A stretch of 64,000 bases of DNA from Andrena cerasifolii (taxonomy: Eukaryota > Arthropoda > Insecta > Hymenoptera > Andrenidae): assembly GCF_050908995.1 (NCBI RefSeq), contig NW_027484912.1, forward strand, positions 1 to 64,000, given 5' to 3'. Both the position numbers and the translations under genes were made by a program. The notes under the pieces were generated by a model. It saw only the letters and a list, made by a program, of their open reading frames with translations, did not search any database and had not been told where the DNA came from. This document shows positions 15,627-27,120 of the stretch, piece by piece; position 1 is the stretch's first letter; each line of letters starts with the position of its first letter.

Positions 15627-16300
15627 ACACGTATAGAGGAACAGACACGCCCTATAGAACAACACTACTATTTGCCTCATCACGGGGTTTTTAAGGAATC
15701 TAGTACGACGACTAAGGTTCGCGTTGTTTTCGATGGCTACGCGAAGACATCTTCGGGAGTTTCACTAAATGAGACACAAATCGTTGGTCCAACTGTCCAG
15801 AGCGACTTATTCGCGATATTGATACGATTTCGCAAGCATACATTCATTCTATCTGCCGACATTGAGAAAATGTATCGGCAGATACGCGTGCGTCGTGAAG
15901 ATCGAAGATTTCAACGAATTCTTTGGCGGTTTGACACTAAACTTTCTATGGAGACGTATGAATTGAACACAATTTCATATGGCACGGCTTCAGCTCCATA
16001 CTTGGCAACTCGCGTATTAAATCAGGTAGCACACGACCAGGCTGAACAATTTCCGATAGCGGCTCGAGTCATTTTGAACGATTTTTACGTGGACGACTTG
16101 CTAACCGGTTGCGAGACTATTGCAGAAGCGCGACAATTGCGTGACCAACTGACACTAGTTTTAGAACAGGCAGGTTTTCCGTTGCATAAATGGGCAAGTA
16201 ATGATCATAGAACGTTACCACAATCACCGGATTCACCTAATGAAATCAAGTTTCACACCGGTGACAAGGACCCAAGGACTTTAGGGTTGCTGTGGTTAAC
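15627..16300 (+). pseudogene. BEL/Pao LTR retrotransposon reverse transcriptase fragment
   Basis: An open frame of about 225 codons with BEL/Pao reverse transcriptase features: VRVVFDGYAKTSSGVSLNE near its start, the LSADIEKMYRQIRV block (catalytic Asp of motif A), YGTASAPYLATRVL (motif B region) and FYVDDLLTG, the YVDD active site. It ends around the RTLGLLW block. The N-terminal pol, gag and 5' LTR are missing because the frame starts directly at the satellite junction. RNase H and integrase are also missing downstream. It is a dead fragment. The family call rests on motif recognition and is fairly certain. Confidence 0.88.
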
Positions 16301-16977
16301 CCAGCCAGACGTGACACTCGGTCGGAGAAGGTGGTCACATCTATATTTTAGCAAGAACCGGAAAACATAAATCTTTCGAAAGAGGGACTGTTTAAATTGC
16401 GCTCTCGACCTCGTGCCAGTCGATAGGGAGATAGACCAGGCCACCAAGACCCGAGCCTCGTAAACACCATGGGTTCGAAACATCGATTTATCGCCATATG
16501 AAGGGGCTGCTGTGACGTCAGGAGCCTACGGGTTTTCCCACCTCGACGCCGAACTGTGACCAGGCGTGGGAGCTGATGCCCACGCACCCCACTTTCCACA
16601 CGCTCATGAGGTGGCAGTGGAGGAGTGATTGCGAGTCGCACGACGCTGATTGGTCATGGCCGATTTTCCGACCATGACGAAGGAGGGTAGAACGGCGGCA
16701 ATGAGGCCCTAGGTCGAGAAACTGGCAGAAGAACATTAACTCTTGTAGAGTTCGACCATTTTCTCACGAGTCCATAGTTTGTCAAATAGTACTTACAGTT
16801 CATACATTTTACTATATTGTTAATTTCATTTAGTTAAGTTTATTGAATAAAGTTATGCAAAATCAATTGAATATTTCCCTATTCGAGGGTGGTCCTTCAT
16901 TAGTCGGCACTCGGTTGCAAATTAAACCAACTCCGAAAGAATTCTAATTCAACCGCGGGGATAAAACACCTGTAACA
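16301..16977 (+). other. Probable BEL/Pao 3' remnant and LTR end
   Basis: No convincing coding sequence follows the RT fragment. The stretch contains an AATAAA signal near 16,845 and a terminal ...CACCTGTAACA at about 16,977, after which MULE-like coding sequence starts. It is consistent with a 3' LTR ending in CA, but no second LTR is present for comparison, so the LTR start cannot be placed. Confidence 0.4.
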
Positions 16978-17161
16978 CTTTGTAACGATTCTTCCGCGTG
17001 CCTTTTCGGCAGGCCACTCTTACCGTGATAGTTAACAGTGCCCACCAATTGTAGCTCTTCGTTTTTACACAACGGGTTGGTAATTTTTATATGTATATCT
17101 TTTAAGCTTATATAAAAAATTTCCTCTGTTGCATTAAACACTTGGAATAATACAATATCAC
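16978..17161 (-). pseudogene. MULE-like element, last exon with possible His box
   Basis: After the acceptor TTTCTAG the exon reads DIVLFQVFNATEEIFYISL...LQLVGTVNYHGKSG, resembling the region before the catalytic His of a USP-like peptidase (VNYHG). Coding similarity then gives out near 16,978, where the probable BEL LTR end lies, so the exon is truncated. This stretch is absent from the right-hand MULE copy, which is cut at 56,108. Confidence 0.4.
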
Positions 17162-17278
17162 CTAGAAATGAAAATGTATGGTTAATTATGTTCGGAAAGC
17201 ATTTTCAAATTCTTTACAACTCAAGAGAAATTGCAATAAAACCATGTTAATAATCTAGTTATAAAACGTGTTATTTAC

Positions 17279-18127
17279 CGATTTCTATTAATTTATTTTC
17301 TACGGCACCAGGACTGTCACATTTGGGACAGGTACTATTCGGTGCCGAACAGAACTCTCGAATAAAGCTTTCGCTGTTCGATTTCTTGAACTGTATGTTT
17401 TGTATCTGTATTCCGGTGAGGTGTTTAATGTTTAAATATTCGCATATTGCGCATTCTGATTTTTCTGTAATACTAGGCAGTTCCTTGAATAATTTTTGCG
17501 CTAGCCATCCAACGTTTGCATTACAGTTAATGTAGTGCAATTTATCCATTAACGTGGACTGTTGCACTGGAAATATCTTTGCCAGCAATTCTGCCCGCAT
17601 AACATATGTATAACTTCTCAGCCCTTTGTTAAGTGTGTCTTCAACCATTTTGGAGATTAATGTATGTATCGATTTCATCTGATATATGAAATATAAGAAA
17701 TAAATATATATAATGATATTTTGATACATCTACTAATAAAATGTATTGTAATCATTTAGGGTAAAAACAATATTTTTACATAAAGGAATGAGAAGAAAAA
17801 GCAGTATTTCCATAGGTACAATTAATAACAGTTTAGAATAATTGCAAAACAAAATTTATAAGAGTTTTCATTCGTTATATAATATATTTATGTACTATGT
17901 GTAATTAAAATTATGAACTTACTTTGTTTTTTATATTTACAAAATCGATTGCGGCCAACAATGCTAAATATAATATGCTATCGAAGGAGCATGTATTTCT
18001 CAACGAAACTGTTTTATTGTTAATTGTTACGGGTGCCAGTTGAGGACTGTTACCGTTTTTAATTATCGGTATGGCCCGATTTCTGTCCCACTGTAACATA
18101 TCTTTAATATCGTTTTTTTTCTTTCTC
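17279..18127 (-). pseudogene. MULE-like element: Cys-box exon and following exon, possible USP-like protease
   Basis: The upstream exon ends at 17,921 with SLRNTCSFDSILYLALLA, an Asn-Thr-Cys box like the catalytic Cys box of ubiquitin-specific-protease-like domains, then a GTAAGT donor. After an intron of about 240 bp with a CAG acceptor (17,679), the exon 17,279-17,678 encodes KSIHTLISKMVEDTLNKG... with CxxC pairs (CAIC, CPKC), ending at a GTAAAT donor. Splicing is inferred from GT-AG sites in frame. The protease assignment is inference from the Cys box and the later VNYHG box. Confidence 0.5.
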
Positions 18128-18930
18128 CTAAATATTTCGCAGCTTGTCTATATGTTTTTTTTTCTCTGAATTCTCCTTGTTTTCTTGATATAATTGTATG
18201 CCTATATTGCTTTGTACATTGCTAATTTTAGCGCAATCATGGCATATACGTTTCTCTCCGTAACCTTCATCTTCTCCCTCTAAAGGAATGGAACATTGTA
18301 TAAAAATATGCACAGGTTTTGCGCATAAATGTTACTTATGCGCAAAACGCCTGGCATATTGCCATCTGCACAAGCAGGGCAGACTGGCTTATCAGCTTGC
18401 TGGATTTCTACTGAATTTCTATTATTATTATTTGTTGTTTTCACGCGTTTTATCCGAGGATTTCCTTTGCCTTTCCAATTTTCTATTTCTTTCAATGCTG
18501 TATTTCTGTTTGCGTCTTCTAATAATATTATTGTATTGTCGCTGACATTTATGGCTTTCTTATTTAGGTTTGCATTTATTAATAACATTTTCCCCTTTAG
18601 ATATTCAATGTAATCTGTTACAAACTGATCCACCCTAACTGAAGATTTGTATTTATTCATTAATATGCTTTTAATTTTATTGATCTCCCCCTTTCTACGG
18701 ATGCAGGAATGCGTCCGTAATTAAATTGTTCGCTTAATATATTTCCCCATATGGGAAATAATTCTAAATCTTTCAGCAATTTGACTCGCCCATTGTCCCC
18801 AATAATTCATGACTGTCGGTGCACTTTCTTCTGCTTCAATGTTAAATTCCGTATCTCTCTCTTCAATTTCTACCATTTCCATTTCTTCATAGCCTAATAA
18901 AATATCAAGAGCCACAGATAATATCATGAT
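18128..18930 (-). pseudogene. MULE-like element, middle/C-terminal transposase region
   Basis: Open blocks in shifting frames: an acidic stretch with MNYWGQW, then PASSASVE-type sequence clearer in the other copy (55,310), then a 126-codon block with SSVRVDQFVTDYIEYLKGKM. These are followed by a Cys-rich segment, CPACADGNMPGV...GEKRICHDCAK, that looks like a paired-cysteine zinc site. Frames change at a G-run (GGGGGAGATC) in both copies. The exact domain identity is uncertain. The order and the presence of a near-identical copy at 55,119-55,860 support one broken gene. Confidence 0.45.
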
Positions 18931-19275
18931 GTATAAATGTCACCAGGTATGTAATTCTGAACTTGTACTTCGCATAGGTAAAATAAATTTTTTTCAAAGA
19001 AAATAGATCTTCACACTTAATATTTCCGATTCACTCGTGAAAAGTTTATTGTATGAGAAAAATTTCCCAATGAAAATTGTACTACACTTAACCGAAGCAT
19101 TTATTAAAAGTTAGTTAAAATATATTAGTTAAATTTAGCAAGTTATTTAAGATATGAAATTTCACACTTACTGGTTACTAATGTAGTTAGCCATGTTTTC
19201 TTTTTAATTCAGTCTTTTCTCCGTTCTGCAGAAACCCTTGTGTCTCACAATTTTCTAATAAAAAATCGCAAGAAT

Positions 19276-19716
19276 TATGTCTTCTGCCTCATTTAAATTT
19301 TGGGTCACTAGCAAACGCCCAATGGCTGTCATATATAAGCAAAATATTCTACGATTAATATTCTTCAATAGTTTCTTATATTTTTTCCATGCGAATGCGC
19401 GTTTTCACGTGTTCCGTATTATTCATTCCGTCTGCATACTCTTGTATGTTAGAAAAGCGAGAGTATGTTAATACCGCAGCATTTAATAATGCTCTCGCCT
19501 CATCACAAATGAATTCCTTTGGGAAAGGAGCACCGAAACTATGAAAGTCTATTAAAAATTGCATAATGTCCCTGGTCGTGTGCCGCTTTCCTAATCTTTG
19601 AGCAACTGTAAATTGCCCTTCCTCGCAGAACACTGAAATTGGATAAACAAAAATATTTCTCATAGTTAACAGTGAAATTACGTAAAGCGAAAATATATCC
19701 ATTGTTATTAGGTACT
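19276..19716 (-). pseudogene. MULE-like transposase, second catalytic region
   Basis: After a likely splice acceptor (TTTAG near 19,716) the frame reads YVISLLTMRNIFVYPISV, then HTTRDIMQFLIDFHSFGAP, then KEFICDEARALLNAAV, where CDEARALL carries the expected second catalytic Asp of MULE transposases. The frame is lost at an A-run near 19,385 (RMEKI then stop) and the family sequence resumes in another frame (WKKYKKLLKNINRRIFCLY). The plus-strand copy at 54,223-54,700 has the same shift. It therefore predates the duplication and is not a local sequencing error. Confidence 0.5.
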
Positions 19717-19852
19717 AAATTTTGTCGATAATATACAGGGTGTAAACGGTATACGTAGCAATATTTTAGGGGGTTGTAGGGGAGGTCCAATGGAACATAA
19801 AAGTCCTATGACATAGTGTCCGATCTGTCTCCATTTTACAGTAATAATGCCT

Positions 19853-21450
19853 CAAAGTTAACATGTCTATACGCTAAACTAATAGTCGCAGGATTCCATA
19901 ATTTTGCAAATACATTGCAGACCACCAGTAGAGTAAAATGGTCTGAATACATTTTGGTGTATCTCGTATAGTTTAGCTGTTATAAAGGTTTAAACATCGG
20001 AAGTGTTTGTGGAAATGATCGTCGCTACACGCACACAGATGAGCCGTAGCACAAAGACCCCCCGTTGTGAGCTGTTCAAGATGACCCAGTAACCAAGTAA
20101 ATACGGGCCCCTTACAGTAGCGGTCCCATTGAGGATCTGTTTGGAGTGGCGGAGGCACTTGGGGTCGTCACCTAGAAAATAAGAAACAAGTGAACGAAAA
20201 CTCTACACGTGTTCTTAGGCCAGGCGCGCAGTGGTGGCAATTTGTTGCGTGACAGTTTTGATGCTCACGAAAAATGCATTGATTTACATGGAAGTGTGAC
20301 GTCCCACTATTTTTCGCGCAGTCGTAATTAGAGTCTTCCCCACAAATTACTCCAATTCTTCGCCAAAATCCCTCGAATTCAAATCTTACCCCTTTTTCCC
20401 AACTACCGACCACCTTGACGATGTACCTTAGCGGTCCCCATCTCAAGATGATTTACTATGAAATCCCCTTCCCTCTACGCCCTACGAAGCACGATCTCCT
20501 CCCTCACCTTCAAAGTCTAAACAAGTCCCTCGTCCCAAAAACCCCCTTACATTGAGACTACGTCTTACGACCTCCCTACGACCCACCGAGTCAAAGCCAC
20601 TCTTACCTCGTTCCAACCAAAACACCCAAACCACATTTAACGAGTTTGAGTCCCCCTTCTCGAGCGCCCCTCATAAAAACCCCGGAAATAATATTGCGAA
20701 GTCCTTTTCGAATGCCCTTTATAAAAACCCCGGAAGTCATACCTAAACACCGTATAAATACAAGGGCCCCAGAGGCCGTAGCCCTCTTCTACGGAAATCT
20801 CTTCCATGGAAGCAGTCCTAAGAACGTAACAATTTACCAAAACGTGCATTAAAATCAGTGCAACCCCGCTCGACGAGAGATTCACTTTCGACAACCACTG
20901 TAAGCGACTACAATTACTTATTTTACTATCGCATATCACCACCATTTATATTGTAACCAGCTCTCCCCTTTCATATTTTTTCCTTATTACTTTTCATATT
21001 CTTGTCCATTGCTAATACTCGTATATTTCATGTTCATCTATATATTGCTATTGATTACCATTTATATAAATGTTTTGTGCTAATGCTTAACGTCCCACGC
21101 ATTATTATAATATTACCACATATGCTTTAAACTGAATAAACGTTCTTATTCTAAATAACGCTTCGAATTATTGTAGTGATCCTTCGGTTACGGAATTACC
21201 GAATCATAACAAGCTATTGCAACAGCTGATCCTCGGTTCGCGAACTCCGGGATTTCTTACAGTGTTTACAAGGCTTACTTTCGTATAGGCCTTGTACGAC
21301 CATACCGTTACCTCTATTATAAAGAAATATAACGCGAGGTTTCTTATATTAATGCAACGGTAAATCCAATTATCAGGACTTTAAATACCCATGTTTGTGT
21401 CTAACGGGTGTCACTCTGGTGCTTGATTACTGCTTTACCTTCCTTGGTTG
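19853..21450. other. Unassigned sequence inside Tc1/mariner-like element I
   Basis: No recognisable protein domain, tandem repeat or RNA gene. Open frames are short and their compositions look random. An AATAAA occurs near 21,133. The stretch is probably the distal non-coding part of the element or an unrecognised inserted fragment. Confidence 0.4.
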
Positions 21451-21452
21451 CT

Positions 21453-21702
21453 TGTGCCGCGAAGCTGGTTTTCGTGCCAAGACTCCCAGTTTGCTAGTGC
21501 CGCGAAACTGGTTTTCGTGCCTAACTCCCATCGTTCCTAGTGCCGCGAAACTTGTTTTCGTGCCTAACTCCTGCCTCACTTTGTGCCGCGAAACTGGTTT
21601 TCGTGCCAAAGTCCTATCCTCCTTAGTGCCGCGAAGCTGGTTTTCGTGCCTAAACTCCCTCAACTAGCCTTATGTCGCGAAACTGGTTTTCGTGCCAAGG
21701 CT
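21453..21702. repeat. Minisatellite, ~41-bp unit, six copies
   Basis: Six units built around GTGCCGCGAAACTGGTTTTC followed by GTGCC and a variable spacer of 14-20 bp. Starts fall near 21,453, 21,498, 21,539, 21,582, 21,625 and 21,672. The core contains an interrupted inverted motif (CGCGAAACTGGTTTTCG). The core is conserved while the spacers diverge. Confidence 0.85.
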
Positions 21703-21937
21703 TCCTCCCGATCTATCCCAACTATGTCATTTCCCTAAAAAAACATTCACCCGGGACGTGACAGAAGTAAGCTCCTTTGACGACGTGACTGCAAAACGTG
21801 TTGTTTTTTTTTCAGAAAGTGACAAAACTGTTTCTTTCCTTTGAGTGTGACTAAACTGCCACGCAACAAGCTACTGTCAATGCGTGGCTACTCTTACGCG
21901 AATGTAAAGAAATACAAATTTCGCTACCTACATTTAA

Positions 21938-22664
21938 TTACAAAAGATGCTCGAAATGATTGCCGTTTGCATCTAGACACGCCTGACACCGACGCAACCA
22001 ATTGTCGCGAAAGCGGACGAATATTTCAGGCTGCTCGCGTATAACGTTACCAGCATGAAACACTCTATCCTGCAATTCCTCTAAGGTTTCAAATTCGGTG
22101 TCGGCGTATACTAATGATTTCATGTGGCCCCATACGTAAAAATCCATTGGATTTAAATCTGGACTCCTTGGCGGCCACGAAACCGCACCATTCCGTGCAA
22201 TCACTCTGTTCCCCCAAATTCGTCCTATAGCTGGTATAGCATTTCCCATATGGGCTAGGGCGCCGTTGTGAAGAAACCACATATTTCTTCGGGTAGCCAG
22301 GCAAACATCTTCGAGTAGAAGTGGCAAATCCCGTCGAAGAAATCTAGCATATTTTGCGCTACTTAGACGCGCCGGCAAAATATGCGGTCCGAGAAGATAA
22401 TCGCCTACTACCCCAGCCCATATGTTTAGCCTCAGCTCTTGCTGGAAGTGCCCCGTTACAATGTTGTGGGGATTCATGGGTTCCCACACGTGTGAGTTGC
22501 GGAAATTAAATATTCAAGAACGTGTGAATGTTGATTCATCTACTGCCAGTACGATCGTCGGGAAATGGTCATCCTCTTCCACTCTATCGAGGAACCACCG
22601 GCAGAAAGTCCGTCGTCTCTCAAAATCCTGGGGTAATAAATGTTGCACCCGTTGTGAGTGGTAA
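21938..22664 (-). pseudogene. Tc1/mariner-like transposase, catalytic domain (DDE_3 type)
   Basis: The minus-strand frames read FCRWFLDRVEEDDHFPTIV with VDEST (first catalytic Asp), then, after a frame change near 22,520, a 183-codon block: WEPMNPHNIV, NIWAGVVGDYLLGPH, HNGALAHMG (family usually HDGAPAH, so the second catalytic Asp is Asn here) and WPPRSPDLNPMDFYVWG with the final acidic position. This is the widespread insect transposase type with an N-terminal HTH (DUF4817) and a DDE_3 domain. The Asp-to-Asn change and the frame change mean it is inactive. The N-terminal half lies upstream, beyond a 1-kb insertion. Confidence 0.85.
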
Positions 22665-22673
22665 GGGTATAAG

Positions 22674-23706
22674 CCTGTGAAATTTTGGAATAATAATTTT
22701 TTAATTAGTGGTAGTTCGTGTTATTAATGAAATATGCGAAAACAAAAGATAAAATAATAAGTATCTAATCATTAGTCGATAGCGAGGATAACGTCAGTGA
22801 CTCAGATATTAAAGGCACCCCCCCCCCCCCGGTCAAATCGCGCGAAAACAAAGGTGCCTTTTATGATATTTTCTAAAAAAAGGTATACAATGTATGAGTC
22901 TAAAACTTTTTGTACTTTATTCGGCTAAAAATCAGAGTTGGGCAAAATGTAATGTAATTACAAATTACGATTGAAATGTAATTGTGTAATTCAATAACCC
23001 GTAGTTCACCCGCTGGATTCTTATCCTTTAATCACTCCCGAACATGCTCAACTCTGCCTTAGACAAGATCACCCAAATTAAAAAAACCAAAGATATTCCT
23101 TAATTACACATGTGTAGTTATCGCATTATCTTTGGGCAGTGTTAAGAAACAACTAGGCGATGATTGCCAAATGTTTAAACGGTAGGGTCCCCGAAACGTG
23201 GAGTTTTCTCATACAAAAATGTTTCTTAAAAACAAATCGACTGTATGAAAATTCGCAATAGGGGATAGCACAGAAGCCAATGTAAGTACGAGTAGAATCC
23301 TATTGAGTAAGCGCCCCATTTTCCATGCGTATATTCGATTAAAACAAAAATTAATTTTTTTTTTAGATCAATAAACGTATTATTAATTTAAAATATCGCA
23401 TTTCTATCTATTATACCTGCGTCACAATCCATCTTCAATAAACACCTATTTTTAAAGGCGTCACACTGTTAATCCCCTGAACTGCATGTAAAATCTTTGT
23501 TGTTAGGAATTTCGTTCTAAAATTTTACCTGATCATTCTTGACATGTTGTGGAATGAAAATATTTAAAAAATCGATTTTTTGAACGGGGGGTGCACTTAA
23601 TAAAAATTTTGCGATACATTTAGGGAAGAATTTACAGCGACAATGAAATATGAATTTAAAGTAAGAATAGGTAAATTTATAAAGAAATGTCACTTTATAC
23701 AACTAA
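22674..23706. other. ~1-kb insertion splitting the transposase
   Basis: The transposase reading stops after TLRDEGL (about 23,711) and resumes with YPYHSQRVQHLL (about 22,672), which are adjacent in the family. The intervening 1.03 kb is AT-rich, contains a C-run (about 22,819-22,830) and no coding sequence I recognise. Exact ends and a target duplication could not be fixed. It is likely a non-autonomous transposon. Confidence 0.55.
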
Positions 23707-23710
23707 ACTC

Positions 23711-24073
23711 CTACAAACCTTCATCACGCAATGTGCGATGCACATACGTATGGGAGAGTCCCATTTCTCGAGCAATACTCCTCGTACTGCGGGCAGAGTT
23801 ATTATGAATATGTTCAAGGATTTCTTCTTCCCTGTCGTTATTCCTTCTTGGTCCTTTTCCTTCGATCCGAGGGAAAAAGGAACCCGTAGTGTGCAATGTT
23901 TCACACAAATTGACGATAAACTGCCGAGATGGTTGTCGCTGATTTGGAAACCGTTCCGCGTATAATTGCTTCGCACGTAATGCGCTGCAGCCAGCCTCCC
24001 CATACACGACAATCATGTTAAACATTTCGATGCACGAATACCCCGCATTGGTCTCCATACTTAACAAAATCAC
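23711..24073 (-). pseudogene. Tc1/mariner-like transposase, N-terminal HTH domain
   Basis: A 120-codon block: an N-terminal helix region (MFNMIVVYGEAGCSALRAK followed by QLYAERFPNQRQPS), then RRNNDREEEILEHIHNN...STRSIAREMGLSHTYVHRTL, a paired helix-turn-helix for binding the element's inverted repeats. It is cut off from its catalytic half by the insertion at 22,674-23,706. Placement inside element I in the same orientation suggests it is the remnant of that element's own transposase or of a nested relative. Confidence 0.8.
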
Positions 24074-25441
24074 TTCCTCACTTTTCCACTTAAAAGGACT
24101 TCGCGAGCACGTGTCGCACGATCAATGATTTCGCACGGATGGCGTCAGCAAAATTTAAACGTCTTGTTAGGTTTCGGAGACCGAGTGTGGTGATTGTTGG
24201 GTACTTGACTGAGTTTTCGGCGTTTCCCATGGCAAAAGAAAGCACCAACGTGGAAATTGGTCGCAGAGGCCGTGATTTGCATAGCCAATCAGGGTTGGTG
24301 AAGGATTTCGTGTTAAACCTGATTCCCTGTACGGCGGCGGATACCTGCTAGCGGAAGTATATTTTTCTGTCACGCGGAAAACACGGACATCCGGATTGCA
24401 CGTAAAGGGCTGGTAGTCTTGCGACCACCTAGACTCTTCACCGCGAGCGGCAAGAGTCGCGTACCCGACCTTAGAGTCCCTTAAAACGGTCTTTATGATC
24501 TTATGACATACCTCAACCGAAGCGAATTACAGACCTAACCCAGGCCATGCAATGCAGACGTGCGGACTTCTGAAGTGGTTTACAACGGGGAATGAAATAC
24601 TGTTATTAATGCATTTCCTGGTTGACGAAAATATTGATTCAGAACTAAACGCAGTGCTGAACAAAATACTTCGAATCAGGGATCCTCTTGTAGTCCGTAT
24701 GAAATTAGAGAGGCCATAGACTTTAAACCTCTATTTTAGTGAATAATTTGTCTTTCTTTTTTCGGTACAGTTGGGGAGGGGGATGCAGGAAGCAAAAGGG
24801 TAGTCACTGCGCGTGACTCCACCTACGCCCCGTCTTCCCTTCAAATTGGAGACGGATCCTTTATCTCTAGAGTATAAACATGCGCTCGAATTTCAAAACA
24901 AATGCACGCGTCGACGTATTCCGTGCGAGAGAAGGTGGGCTTGAAGCCCGAATGGCCCTCTTCACAGCAATATCTCCTCCCCAAGGCCACCTTCTCTTGC
25001 ACGGAATACGTCGAGGCGTGCTTTTGTTTTGAAAGTCGTGCGCGTGTTTAGACCCGAGAGATAAGCAGGACCGATTGGTTAGTTTGGGACCAATCGAACT
25101 TCAAGCCCACCTTCTCTCGCACGGAATACGTTGACGCGTGCTTTTGTTTTCATATTCGAGCGCGTGTTTATACTCGAGAGATAAGTGATCCGTTTTTAAT
25201 TTGAAGGTAGGACGAAGCAGGCGGGATTCCGCGCAGTCAGCGAACTACATGCTTTCTTTCTTGCTGTGTCTCTTCGCGAGCCGCATTGATGTTGAATAAT
25301 ACTTTTTAATTGCTAGATGCCAAAAATTAATCAGGCTGCTGGGCCAGAGCATTTCGCCAGGGTCGCGGTTTATGACCGCATTTTCCCACGAGTCGACGGT
25401 AGAAAACGATTTCCTACAGTTTTGGGTAATTTATGGCTTAG
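24074..25441. other. Element-internal non-coding sequence with shared inverted motifs
   Basis: No gene. Around 24,900-25,170 the motif CACCTTCTCTCGCACGGAAT, followed by TACG and GCGTGCTTTTGTTT, occurs three times (one inverted near 24,905-24,945, direct near 24,985 and 25,105). It recurs once in element II near 32,105-32,150. The shared block CTCGAGAGATAAG follows it. This marks the left part of a repeat family common to both Tc1/mariner-like elements. Confidence 0.6.
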
Positions 25442-26580
25442 TTAGTTCCGTCTCGTAGCAGACGTGAACTCAGGGTATCGGAAAAGGGAAACTGGAAACA
25501 GTATTTTTTTCTTTATAGCAACTTTCGTTTCTCTTCTCTTCGGACCCTTTCGAACCGAAACACGTGGTGTCTGCTGCCTACCTCGAAGCAATGGGTACAT
25601 TGGCAGTAAAAGGACGGCGCGCGCGCTATTGTGAAAGTATACGATGGGTCGTTCATTGCACTTCTGCAAAGCACGTGTGTCTCGAAAATGTGCGGGCTTC
25701 TTTTTACCTAAAGTCTCTTGTCCCGGTGGGAGTTAACTCATAATGGAACGAGAGAAACTACTTGGGGTTAGAGGAAGTTGCTTGGAAAAAATCTTGCCAG
25801 TCTGCTATTAATCTCGGCCCAGAAATGTACTCTGCTGAAGAATATTACTCAATGTTGTGGGTGTACGCTCGGAACAACGGGGACGCAAGTGCTACTGTGC
25901 GAGCGCTTGTACGGGAATACCCGTGCATCCAAACCCCAAGCGAGGGTACGATTCGCCGTTTGGCGTCAACATTATTCTCGACGGGGTTGACGATGCCGCA
26001 AGGCAGTGATGTGGGTAGATGAAGAGCAACACGTAAGAACAACACGTTCCATGAAAAGAATTAAGTGTTAAGTGTTAGTAACCGTGCAGTGAAGTGAATA
26101 TTCGGTACATTAACCCGAACGCACTTGTTGCGATTCTTAACTTCATTGGATGGTATTGCATACCTGGAACCAGCTGTGAATTGGGCGCGTCCGTCGCTAA
26201 CCAGAATCAGTTCAGTGACCTAGTGACACAGGTTTTCAAGGTGCAGGTGAATTTCCGACGAGGGTGAGTTTTAGTTACTTTATTGGTGATTATTAGTTAA
26301 TAAATTTAACGCAAGCTATGGCTTATTTCCGGCGATAATTCTCTAAAATTCCGTACCTAAATTTTACTTCGGGGTTTTTAAACAGACTTATTCATTATCA
26401 GCAACAGTGTTGGCCGTTATTGAATTACGGATTTTTATCACAATAACGAACTACAATCACGTTTTGTTCATTTTCTGTTACATTTCTTTTTCGTTTATGC
26501 GATATTCGAAAATGAAATTTACGTATTTCTTGTCCTGTCACTTCAAATAATTATTATTTTCGATTCTGTTTTAAAAAAAA
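25442..26580 (+). mobile_element. Degenerate relative of element II, with HTH-like fragment
   Basis: Homologous to 31,400-32,700 (inverted) and 32,430-33,680 (direct). At 25,762-26,022 a frame reads GLEEVAWKKSCQSAINLG...EEYYSMLWVYARNNGDAS...TPSEGTIRRLASTLFSTG, which resembles the N-terminal HTH of the DUF4817-type transposase in layout. 26,090-26,580 then follows 33,040-33,680 with many substitutions. This is an older, diverged copy of the same family. No intact gene is present. Confidence 0.6.
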
Positions 26581-27001
26581 TGTGTATTCGTTTTTTTACC
26601 TTTGAAATGATTTTCCTCGATTTATCTTTTACTCGTTATTCACTTTGAATGACAACCAAAATATGACGGAAGGTATCGATTGCCATCGTTTTCGCAGAGA
26701 TCTGATGAGAAATGCGGAGCTTGAAGAGTTAGGATTTTAAAGGGTATTGAAACTCCTTCGAGGGTCGAAAGCTATAAACATGCGGTGAGGCATCGCGGGG
26801 TGTTGTCTTCGCCACGGGATACCTCGCGGCATCTCCTTGAGTCGAGTCGCTGGAGGATCACTCTTAAGAGTTTTTCCTTTCGAAAAACACACCAGTTTGG
26901 GAATTACATGAAAGATCAGAAGTCAACACCCAGTTTCAATATGTTAGTCTCACCAATAAGCGCGAGCTACTACCCGTTTCAAACGCATGGTGCAAACTTT
27001 A
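26581..27001. other. Unassigned, inner flank of the Tc1/mariner-like I terminal repeat
   Basis: Similarity to element II ends at about 26,580. The remainder up to the inverted repeat at 27,002 shows no recognisable coding or repeat structure. Confidence 0.4.
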
Positions 27002-27120
27002 GGGCATTATTACTGTAAAATGGAGACAGATCGGACACTATGTCATAGGACTTTTATGTTCCATTGGACCTCCCCTACCACCCCCTAAAATATTGCTACG
27101 TATACCGTTTACACCCTGTA

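Larger units (their letters stand above)
19736..27118 (-). mobile_element. Tc1/mariner-like element I, TA duplication, inserted in MULE intron
   Basis: The ends are inverted repeats of about 116 bp starting CAGGGTGTAAACGG (19,736-19,852 and 27,002-27,118). TA flanks both sides (19,734-19,735 and 27,119-27,120). Removing the element with one TA gives GATAATATATTTTTCAC, exactly the sequence of the uninterrupted MULE copy at about 54,185-54,200 in reverse complement: a true empty site inside the same window. The element holds a broken transposase (21,938-24,073, minus), a minisatellite (21,453-21,702) and a degenerate relative of element II (about 24,880-26,580). At 7.4 kb it is far longer than usual Tc1/mariner elements, so it is itself a nest. 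Confidence 0.85.

Noticed and set aside
17323..17535. Plus-strand frames over the MULE exons (also 18,288-18,613)
   Set aside because: The minus strand has splice sites and matching frames in the second copy; the plus frames are shadows.
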